DNA of 64,000 nucleotides from Phycisphaerae bacterium. Its GTDB lineage: Bacteria; Planctomycetota; Phycisphaerae; SM23-33. Of the stretch, positions 53,484 to 61,117 are shown piece by piece. The stretch is from NCBI GenBank assembly GCA_030745875.1, contig JASLNT010000010.1, forward strand, positions 27,239 through 91,238, read 5' to 3'. Under the pieces are notes generated by a model. That model ran no database searches and was not told the DNA's origin. It was given only the letters and a program-made list of their open reading frames with translations. Both the position numbers and the translations under genes were made by a program. Every line of letters begins with the position of its first letter. The first letter of the stretch is position 1.

Positions 53484-54047
53484 GTCTTGCCTTTCTCCGG
53501 GCGCCTGCCTGTAGATTGCAATAATTGATTGTCGACTTTAGGGTTATACCCGACCCTACCCCACACTATAGCCCAATAGCGGATAAAACACAAGGTCATG
53601 TTGTCGTCTAAAGTCCACATATTGTCGGACCGTGTCTATATTATATTTGATGACATGGGGCTGGTTTGCTGTACAATATTACCACGCTGATAGATATTTG
53701 AGTTGCTGTAGTTTAGTTCATCGGAGAGATACTTGGAGGCTTGTATCCGTCAGGTTGGACACGAAGTCGTCTTTAGAACATGGCAGAAGACAAATGTGTC
53801 GGAGAGAGCCTTGTTGGCTTTTCTCTTTAAAACCAACGGTTACAGTTTTTTTCAATTTCTTCAATTAGTTTTAGTCGGATCACGGCTCAGGGACGTTCCC
53901 TGGGCGATAACGAATTCCCGAGAGGAGGCAGGCCGAAGTCACATGGAAACAAGCAAGCAAGACAGTGTCGAATGTTTTACCTTTTTCTCCAGGTTTGGTG
54001 CCTGGATGGGTTATTGAGCCGTTAACTAGAGTAGGAAAGGGACGAAA
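53484..54047. other. AT-rich regulatory region and PEP-CTERM leader 1
   Basis: A 564-base region without a supported gene. GACTTTAG (53534-53541) and CTAAAGTC (53608-53615), each preceded by TTGTCG-like bases, could be an operator for the XylR-like gene. The last 60 bases are a leader shared with the second PEP-CTERM gene: a hairpin TCCAGG/CCTGGA (53988-54006), then GTTA...AGTAGGAAAGG before the ATG. The order is conserved between the two leaders. Confidence 0.55.
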
Positions 54048-54722
54048 ATGAAGAATGCAACAGTAATAATGTTAGTAGTAGGCCTGGCGATGGCAGCACC
54101 GGCCTTCGCCGACTTTAGCGGATCGAAAACCGTGTTATCTGGCGAAACCTGGGATGAGGACGGTGATATCGCCAAAAACGGAAATACTGATATTACAATA
54201 AATGTCGGAGGAACAATGACGGGTGGTGAATTCATGGCGGCGGATGAATGGGGTTACACTTTTGATATGAATATCTATGGAACTGCTAATATCGAGCAGT
54301 TCAAGATATACGGCGACGGTGCCTGTACAGTCGTTGTAGGTAATGGCACAGACGCTGCTGCCCTAAATGTGGATGAAGGCTTTCTTGGTAAGGCTGGCGA
54401 TTCTACTATTACAATCAACAGCGGCAGTTCTATGACAGTCGATGCAAGTGCTAACGCATGGGCCGGCGAATTTGAAATTAGAACGGATTTCACGTCCTCT
54501 ATCAACCTTGTTGGTACTGGTACGCTTAGACTGATAAACGATGGCACATATGCCGCCGATTTGTGGAACGCTAACTTGGTCATTGGTAATGGTGGAGCCA
54601 ACCCCGTAACCTCTGCACAAGTCGGTGATTATGTTGTCTATTCAACTACCCCCGAACCGGCGACGATGAGTCTGCTGGCACTTGGCGGACTGGCGATGCT
54701 TCGCCGCCGCAGGAATCGTTAA
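54048..54722 (+). CDS. PEP-CTERM exported protein, small
   Basis: A 224-residue exported protein. The signal peptide is MKNATVIMLVVGLAMAAPAF with cleavage after AFA. The middle is beta-rich, with repeated Gly/Asn/Thr (for example GNTDITINVGGTMTGGE), and the C-terminus is a PEP-CTERM anchor: TPEPATM, hydrophobic LSLLALGGLAML-like stretch, RRRRNR. Exosortase would cleave the tail at the outer face of the membrane; its gene is not in the window. Leader and signal peptide are almost identical to those of the next PEP-CTERM gene while the mature parts differ. AGGAAAGG is the ribosome site. Confidence 0.9.
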   Translation: MKNATVIMLVVGLAMAAPAFADFSGSKTVLSGETWDEDGDIAKNGNTDITINVGGTMTGGEFMAADEWGYTFDMNIYGTANIEQFKIYGDGACTVVVGNGTDAAALNVDEGFLGKAGDSTITINSGSSMTVDASANAWAGEFEIRTDFTSSINLVGTGTLRLINDGTYAADLWNANLVIGNGGANPVTSAQVGDYVVYSTTPEPATMSLLALGGLAMLRRRRNR

Positions 54723-54755
54723 ACGTTAAAAGTTAAGAGACGACTCCTTGAGTAC

Positions 54756-54795
54756 GCCGGTCAGCAACGGCTGGCCGGCGCACTTTTTGCTTTTA
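54756..54795 (+). terminator. Intrinsic terminator after small PEP-CTERM gene
   Basis: An 11-bp stem with one G-T pair (54756-54766 with 54771-54781), a four-base loop, then CACTTTTTGCTTTT. It ends the gene at 54048-54722. Confidence 0.85.
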
Positions 54796-54930
54796 AGATG
54801 ACTCGCGGGAGTTGGCGTTGGATCTGTTTTGCGCTGGTGGTGTAAGAACTGATAATGCGTTCAAGGGGGAATCGCATCAATGACTGACATGAACAAGAAA
54901 ACAACGAAGTCGAACACGAAGCAGCCGGGC

Positions 54931-55097
54931 GGGCGACGATTTTTGTCATGCTGGCCGCAGGCCTTCCTGCATTGTTGAAGCGAAGGCGACGTAAGTAGCT
55001 GAAACCTGCCTACCGGCAGGCAGGTCCCGAGCTCGCCTCGGGGCTGACGATCGGCGGATTGGCGATGCTTCGCCGCCGCAGAACAAGCACTGTATAG
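54931..55097 (+). pseudogene. Two decayed PEP-CTERM tails
   Basis: ATIFVMLAAGLPALLKRRRRK followed by a stop (54934-54998, out of frame with a nearby ATG) and GGLAMLRRRRTSTV with a stop (55050-55097). The second shares about 26 bases with the tail of the gene at 54048. They are remnants of other PEP-CTERM genes in the 600-base gap 54723-55322. Confidence 0.5.
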
Positions 55098-55176
55098 TTC
55101 ATTGATCTTCGACGTGTTCTACGACTTTTCAGACGAAGCCGGAAGCCTGTGACCCAACAGGAAGCCGATTGGCGAA

Positions 55177-55242
55177 CCACGGACAGGTTTTTGCCGGCAA
55201 ATTGAGACAACTTGACGCCGCAGCCCCTGAAAGGGTCCGTGG
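55177..55242 (+). promoter_or_regulatory. Structured leader candidate upstream of large PEP-CTERM gene
   Basis: CCACGGAC (55177-55184) pairs perfectly with GTCCGTGG (55235-55242) and closes a 50-base interior with GGCAAA, GACGC and AGCC elements that distantly recall GEMM (c-di-GMP) riboswitches, though a full GEMM consensus is not met. A hairpin CTCCAGG/CCTGGAG (55261-55281) and the shared PEP-CTERM leader follow to the ATG. Confidence 0.35.
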
Positions 55243-55322
55243 CGAGTGTTTGGCCTTCTTCTCCAGGCTTAGTGCCTGGAGGGTTATCGGGCCGTTAGCG
55301 AGTAAGTAGGAAAGGACCGAAA

Positions 55323-58300
55323 ATGAAGAATGCAACAGTAATAATGTTAGTAGTAGGCCTGGCATTGGCAGCACCGGCCTTCGGTGATACTTTTTCACTA
55401 AGTAGTGGAGAGACCCAGACTTGGACTGGAGACAACGGCTTTACACAAGACACTTACGAAGCAGAAGAGATGACGAACATACACCTTACTGTAAACGGTG
55501 GTGGCTTCCTTCGGATCGGTGCGTTGAAGGTTGAGGATGGTGATAGCGGTTCATCAACTCTCGACATTGCTAATGGTACAGTGAGTCTAAACCAATTGGT
55601 AGGTGGTAAAGACGGCCCGATGGTCACCACAATCGGAGATGGTGGCGTGTTAAGAATCGACCCGACGGGAACAACATACGATCAGTGGTGCCAATATGGC
55701 ACAGACGATGCGGGGTCCAGTATAAACCTTGTAGGATCTGGTATGTTTGTCATTAAGCGTGTAGATGATCTTGTCACGATAGATCCCTTAGATGAGGCAA
55801 AAATCTTTGGTCTTGGCGGCCTGAATCTAGCTGGCGGCGGTGTAACAAGACTTGATGCTGGAGGATTTACGACCTATACCGTCGCACCACCCGACACGGC
55901 GACGATAGTCAGCATAGCCGGGGGCGATTGGAACGATCTGGCATCATGGGACACCAACGCAGTTCCCATCGACACCTCCGACGTCACAATCTCGCATACA
56001 ATCACTCTCCAGCCCCCCACCGCAGCCCCCGGAGTAGCGTACACTCTCGCCATCGACGGCGCTGGAACGCTGAACGTCAATAACGAACTTACCATCACCG
56101 AAGAAATCACCATCGCTGGCGCCCTGCACATCGGCGCCACCGGAATCGTAAACGCAGCCGCTGCATCGACCGCGAATATGACCTTCGAGCTCCCCGGAAT
56201 AACTAAACCGACTCTTAACGTCGGCGATCTGACCATTGAAACTGCAATCAATATGGACAACGTCAACGTCGCTATTGCCTCTAACAACATTACAATCGCC
56301 TCGGGCGGCGAACTGTCAATGGGCGCTGCTGCTGCGCCTTACGTCTCGACGGGCGACCTCAACGTTCAAGGCACGCTGACCAACGCGACCGACATCACCG
56401 TCAAGAACATTACAATGGCCGCCCCATACGCCATTGGAAGCGGACGCACACTGTCGGCAGCCAGCGGAACGCTCGCCGCGATCAACACAGCAGGCATCGC
56501 AACAATCGACGCCCGCGGCGCATCCGGTGAGATCACGGCAACGAATCTCTCAATCGCAAACGGCGGAACGCTGGTCAAAGACGGCTCCGGTAAGCTCAGC
56601 TTCAGCGGAACAAGCACAATAGGCACAGGCGTAGTCATTGATGTCAACGCCGGTCACATCGCACTGGCCTCAGCGCCCACGGGCCTGGATACAATCCAGC
56701 TCGATGGCGCAACCTTCGAGACCACCGGCGTAGTAACCGCGGGCTTCGCGCCCGGCCTGCTGGGCGCGCATCTGGACGGCAACAACTTCGACGGCGTTAA
56801 CGATGGTAACCTCGGCATAGTTATGGGCCCGCTGGGCGGCCGCAGTAACGGCGAACACTGGAACGATGAAACAGGCAATCACACCAGTCAACTTGTTTAC
56901 GAGGGCCAGATCTACCTGGACGGAGGCCCGACCACTTTCGTCGAGTCCGTCGACGACGGAACGAGGCTTATCATTGACGGCCAGACGGTGCTCGACAACG
57001 GCACATGGAACGACACTACGCACGGCACGATTGACAGGCTTGCGGGCTGGTACGATGTGGAAATCCGTTTCCGCAACGGCGACGGCGGATACGGGCCTGG
57101 CGGCTGGGACGGATGGAACTACAACCTTACAGGCTTCGGGTTCGGCATGGACATTAACGGAAACGACAACGAGGACGAAGCGAATTTCGTGTTCCCGCTC
57201 GACCCTGGCACGGGTTCGGGAACGCTGTTCAGGGTTGCCTCTTCTTCCACTGGCGAGATCGTCATGGACACCACTGACGTTGTCGTCACCGCCGACTCCA
57301 GCCTCATCGCCAACACCGACTCAACGGCTACCTTCGGATCGTTGAACTTCAACGCCCCGGCAACACTGACAACCAGCGGAGCCAACGACGCCATTATTTT
57401 CGCCGACACCACGGTGACTGACGGCGTAAACGGGTTCAACACCGAAAGCAACACTAAGGCAGGCGGACTCATCGTAGGCGCTGCCAATGCAACGATCGTC
57501 AAGACCGGCGCCGCGGATCTGATCCTCGATCCCAGCGCCCCGACGATCGGAGCCGGATCGCTCGCGTTTGACGTCCGCGCTGGACGCCTGATCGCACAAT
57601 CCGGATCGAACCCGCTGGGCGTCGACTCCGCGATCGGAATCAACGGAGGCGAGGTTGTGCTGAGCAGCAGTGCACCGGCAACGGCTGCAACGTTTGACAA
57701 TCCAATCACCTCAACCGGCGGAACGCTGACTGTGGGAGCCGGCGGCGGAGCCAACATCGGACCGCTGACGGTGACCCTCGGCAATGCAACAACCAACGAC
57801 GTTACGCTTACAAGCGGAACGACGCTCCTTGTGCAGGCCACAGACGATTACACACTGAATATCGCCGGCAATATAACTGGTGGCGGTAATGTGACCATTG
57901 GCGCCGACACACCGGTGATTACCCAGGGCGCGATCAACGCCGGAGTTGTTACAATCAACGGAAGCCTGGAAACCAACGGTGCGGCGACTGTCAGCGACCT
58001 GCAGGTAATCGGCGGTCAGTTGGATCTGACCGGTGGAAACATGGCGACCACGACTGTAACGGTCAACGATGGCGGGATCGACACCAAGACCAACGCACTG
58101 GTCGTCTCAAGCGAAGCTACGCTTGGTGTACTGGAGATCACCGCCACCACCAACGCTTTCGAGCTGTCCGGCGCCAACCTGAACGTCGACACGGCCAGAA
58201 CCCTCACGCTTACCGGCGGAACGGTGACCATAGAGGCTGGCTACGACGCGGGCATCTCGTCGGCCCCAGCGGCCCCGTCGGCCCCGTCGGCGGCACCGAC

Positions 58301-59918
58301 CGATGGCATTATATTCTCTGTGGACCACAATAACCTGCCTGCCGTGGGCGAATCCGTGACTGCATGGGACGGCTTCTCACGGAAGGGCGGAGATCCGACG
58401 GTCGTGGAAATGGGCGGAGAAAAATGGATGCAGAATCTGCGCGACACGAGCGACCGCCTGAGGCAGGACGCCGGCGGGTATGGTGATACGCCAATCTCGA
58501 TCGATGGCGCAACGATCGTGACGGCGATCAATCCCATACGGCACGCCAGCGGCAATCCGTGGACCTCGATTGTGGATATTTTCTACGATCAGTTGTGCAT
58601 AGGCGTGCTGAATGAAACCGGGCAGATCAAAGTCAAGGTCAGCGGCGCCAACGGAGCCAACCCCATTTGGACTAGTGCTGCGGATAAAATCTTACCCGAA
58701 GAACCAGGAGTGTTGAGCCTTTCGGTCGATAATACGGGCGCTTTCGAGGTCTTCTGGCGCGGCGTAAGTGATGAGGCGGCGGTATCGATGGGGACAGGAA
58801 ACGGCAATCTGGCGGGCGCCGCTTACAATGCGTTATACCCGAGTGCCAACGGCAGGGGTTACGCCCAGTACATGAACATCGGCGGCAATGACCCCGATCC
58901 TTGGCCGACCTACAACGGGCTTATCGGTGATACGTATGTATACAACAACCAGCTATCCTCAACGGACCTTGCGGCGTTGCAGGACGAGGTTAGGACGGCC
59001 ATGGGACTCGATTCGAGCCCCGTCAACTTGCCCGGCACTACCGTCGTTGCGACGGAGACTTCCACCCTGCTGCTGGCAAATGTCCCAGGCTCCGTTACGC
59101 TTGGCGGTATCGAAGTAGCCGCCTCTAAGACACTAACCATCGCCAGCCCGTCGACCGACATCCAACTGACCAACCTTACCCTCGGCGCCGATTCGCAAAT
59201 CCTGGCCAGTGAAACCAGGTATGTTGAAGGCGTCAATGAATCGCCCCAGATAGTTACGATCACGGTCGCAGGAACGCTAACCGCAGGCGGCGGGATTTCA
59301 GAGGTCGGCGATTGGGACGAAGACACTGAGTTAACCAACCTGACTCTGGCCGACGGAGCCGTATTCGACTGGACCTTCGGCGTGGGAGACAACGGAATCA
59401 TAGTGAGCGGCGACATCACGTTTGGCGACACGCTGACGATTAACGTTATCGACGGCGGCGGTTCGGCGCTCACTGGCGCGGATATAGCACTGTTTGATAT
59501 CAGTCAGCACAGCGACGACGGTGTGGCGTTGCCCACCATCATTGTCAATGGACCCGACGGATGGACGTTTGGAACAGACTTGCTGCACGATGGTTTCCTG
59601 GTGTCGCTCAACGTGACGACCTCAGGCGTTGTAGTCTCGACCCCCGGCGACGCGACCGGCGATCATATCGTTGACGACGCGGATCTGGCGATCTTCACCA
59701 ACCAGTTCGGAGTTGTCGGCGCCGGCCAGTCAGCCGACTTCGACGATGACGGCGATGTAGACCTTGACGACTTTGGGATCATGCGAGGCAACTGGGGCTT
59801 TGGCACGGGCGGATCGCCGCTGGCGCCGGAGTTCACTCCCACACCCGAACCGGCGACGATGAGCCTCTTGACCCTTGGCGGACTGGCGATACTTCGCCGT
59901 CGTCGCCGCAGGTCGTAA
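55323..59918 (+). CDS. Giant PEP-CTERM protein with PA14-like, LamG-like and dockerin domains
   Basis: A 1531-residue exported protein. The signal peptide MKNATVIMLVVGLALAAPAF copies that of the gene at 54048. Residues about 190-1000 are long beta-helix-like repeats of Thr/Ala/Asn with many INxGxxT strands, interrupted by a PA14-like region (about 480-620, VESVDDGTRLIIDGQTV). A concanavalin/LamG-like part spans about 1005-1235, and a dockerin type I region (GDATGDHIVDDADLAIF and DFDDDGDVDLDDFGIM) is near 1443-1490. TPEPATM plus RRRRRR is the PEP-CTERM anchor. The dockerin suggests a cohesin partner or calcium-bound surface assembly. It is likely an adhesin or sheath protein (inference). Confidence 0.88.
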   Translation: MKNATVIMLVVGLALAAPAFGDTFSLSSGETQTWTGDNGFTQDTYEAEEMTNIHLTVNGGGFLRIGALKVEDGDSGSSTLDIANGTVSLNQLVGGKDGPMVTTIGDGGVLRIDPTGTTYDQWCQYGTDDAGSSINLVGSGMFVIKRVDDLVTIDPLDEAKIFGLGGLNLAGGGVTRLDAGGFTTYTVAPPDTATIVSIAGGDWNDLASWDTNAVPIDTSDVTISHTITLQPPTAAPGVAYTLAIDGAGTLNVNNELTITEEITIAGALHIGATGIVNAAAASTANMTFELPGITKPTLNVGDLTIETAINMDNVNVAIASNNITIASGGELSMGAAAAPYVSTGDLNVQGTLTNATDITVKNITMAAPYAIGSGRTLSAASGTLAAINTAGIATIDARGASGEITATNLSIANGGTLVKDGSGKLSFSGTSTIGTGVVIDVNAGHIALASAPTGLDTIQLDGATFETTGVVTAGFAPGLLGAHLDGNNFDGVNDGNLGIVMGPLGGRSNGEHWNDETGNHTSQLVYEGQIYLDGGPTTFVESVDDGTRLIIDGQTVLDNGTWNDTTHGTIDRLAGWYDVEIRFRNGDGGYGPGGWDGWNYNLTGFGFGMDINGNDNEDEANFVFPLDPGTGSGTLFRVASSSTGEIVMDTTDVVVTADSSLIANTDSTATFGSLNFNAPATLTTSGANDAIIFADTTVTDGVNGFNTESNTKAGGLIVGAANATIVKTGAADLILDPSAPTIGAGSLAFDVRAGRLIAQSGSNPLGVDSAIGINGGEVVLSSSAPATAATFDNPITSTGGTLTVGAGGGANIGPLTVTLGNATTNDVTLTSGTTLLVQATDDYTLNIAGNITGGGNVTIGADTPVITQGAINAGVVTINGSLETNGAATVSDLQVIGGQLDLTGGNMATTTVTVNDGGIDTKTNALVVSSEATLGVLEITATTNAFELSGANLNVDTARTLTLTGGTVTIEAGYDAGISSAPAAPSAPSAAPTDGIIFSVDHNNLPAVGESVTAWDGFSRKGGDPTVVEMGGEKWMQNLRDTSDRLRQDAGGYGDTPISIDGATIVTAINPIRHASGNPWTSIVDIFYDQLCIGVLNETGQIKVKVSGANGANPIWTSAADKILPEEPGVLSLSVDNTGAFEVFWRGVSDEAAVSMGTGNGNLAGAAYNALYPSANGRGYAQYMNIGGNDPDPWPTYNGLIGDTYVYNNQLSSTDLAALQDEVRTAMGLDSSPVNLPGTTVVATETSTLLLANVPGSVTLGGIEVAASKTLTIASPSTDIQLTNLTLGADSQILASETRYVEGVNESPQIVTITVAGTLTAGGGISEVGDWDEDTELTNLTLADGAVFDWTFGVGDNGIIVSGDITFGDTLTINVIDGGGSALTGADIALFDISQHSDDGVALPTIIVNGPDGWTFGTDLLHDGFLVSLNVTTSGVVVSTPGDATGDHIVDDADLAIFTNQFGVVGAGQSADFDDDGDVDLDDFGIMRGNWGFGTGGSPLAPEFTPTPEPATMSLLTLGGLAILRRRRRRS

Positions 59919-60115
59919 CTGAACACTGAAACTTGGTAATTTGCGGTTGCAAAAAGGTCTCTTCTCCAGGTTTGATGGTGCGGAGCTTGTTGCTTCGATC
60001 GGTTTAGTTAACCGTTGGTTTCATTAACGTGATTGTCAGCCAATACCGCCAAGCCGAATATACCCGGCCGCCGGTTCTGTACAACCGACGGTAAGACCAC
60101 GCAGATTATCATTCT

Positions 60116-60152
60116 CGGGCGAGCACGGTAAAACGTGCTCGCCCGTGTTTTA
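60116..60152 (+). terminator. Intrinsic terminator after giant PEP-CTERM gene
   Basis: A perfect 12-bp stem (60116-60127 with 60134-60145), a six-base loop and TGTTTTA. It is about 200 bases after the stop of the giant gene; the gap carries a partial copy of the PEP-CTERM leader (TTCTCCAGGTTTG at 59960-59972). Confidence 0.8.
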
Positions 60153-60989
60153 TGAGCATGGGAGCAGGCAACGGCTAGAACGAAAAACGGCGGCAGAAAC
60201 TGCGGCCACAAGATCCGACTCATCCAAACTGACCATGGCGACGGGAACGCCGGTTGTGACAGGCGTGTGAGGGCCGTGCCATTCGACGGCGTAAGCCAAC
60301 ACCTCCACGGCATCGGTGGTGATCCGAACGATGACTTCCCCAGGGTCGCCCCCAGTCAACGTGACTGAATTGTCGTCGCCTTGCTCAACGGAACAAGGCT
60401 CGGGCATCCGTGCTATCCCTTCGACTTTGCTCCCTTCGACAAGCTCAGGATCTACGACAGGATCTACGACAGGATCTACGACAGGACAAGCAGTGGTGAA
60501 AACAGTCTTGGTCGTGGCCGTTATTGGTTGTTCTTGCGGCGATCTTTGATGTTTATATGTTGATATTACATATTAGCAGTTTGGCGGCGTGATGGGCTTT
60601 GATAGGCTCTATCTGGGCATATCGGCTCTAACTCGTTATATATACGCAACCTAAGGGCGTGTTGCAACACATCCACTCTTGGCATCATACCGTCATGTCT
60701 CGCTATGAATGGAACAGTCTGCATATGCTAGACTTACAGTGCCAGCGGGCTCACTGGACAGGATTGGCGGGTTGCAACATATTCACCTACTCACCGGCCG
60801 GCACTACCTGCGAGATTCTACACTTACATCACCTCGACTCCTGCTAAGCAATTGTTACATGTGTTGTAACAGATACTTACAACCGTCATGCGCAACTACG
60901 TTCGACATAACATCGCCCGGTCACACATCGGCGACAGGCAATGAAACATGGTTTTGTATTGCAGTTTGTGCCATGGTTAAAAACGGGAA
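60153..60989. other. Gene-poor region with 12-bp tandem repeat
   Basis: No gene I can support in about 840 bases. It holds three 12-base repeats AGGATCTACGAC at 60447-60482, preceded by CCTTCGACAAGCTCAGG-like sequence (60433-60449), a motif seen dispersed in many bacterial genomes. A minus-strand open frame (60150-60407) has coding-like composition but no ribosome site. Confidence 0.5.
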
Positions 60990-61066
60990 CGCGGCGCCCT
61001 GAATCTTCGTCGGCGTAGCACTGACGCGATCGCCTTCCTGCAGCACGTAGCCACGCGCCGGTGATG
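60990..61066 (-). pseudogene. Fragment of a second ubiquitin-like modifier gene
   Basis: Minus-strand reading RGYVLQEGDRVSATPTKIQG matches residues 52-71 of the modifier at 46354-46593 in 17 of 20 positions, continuing to GAA. DNA identity is high and most differences are at third codon positions, so the two diverged under selection before this one decayed. The N-terminal half of the gene is missing and no start remains. Confidence 0.8.
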
Positions 61067-61117
61067 TGCCGGACCAGCGAGTTTTATGCCCGCACAACAC
61101 CCAAACCAAGAGACGGT

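Noticed and set aside
60150..60407. 85-codon minus-strand ORF with coding-like composition
   Set aside because: No ribosome site; its strand holds 12-base repeats upstream; likely relic or chance frame.
60447..60482. CRISPR-like repeat
   Set aside because: Three adjacent 12-base units without spacers are a simple tandem repeat.
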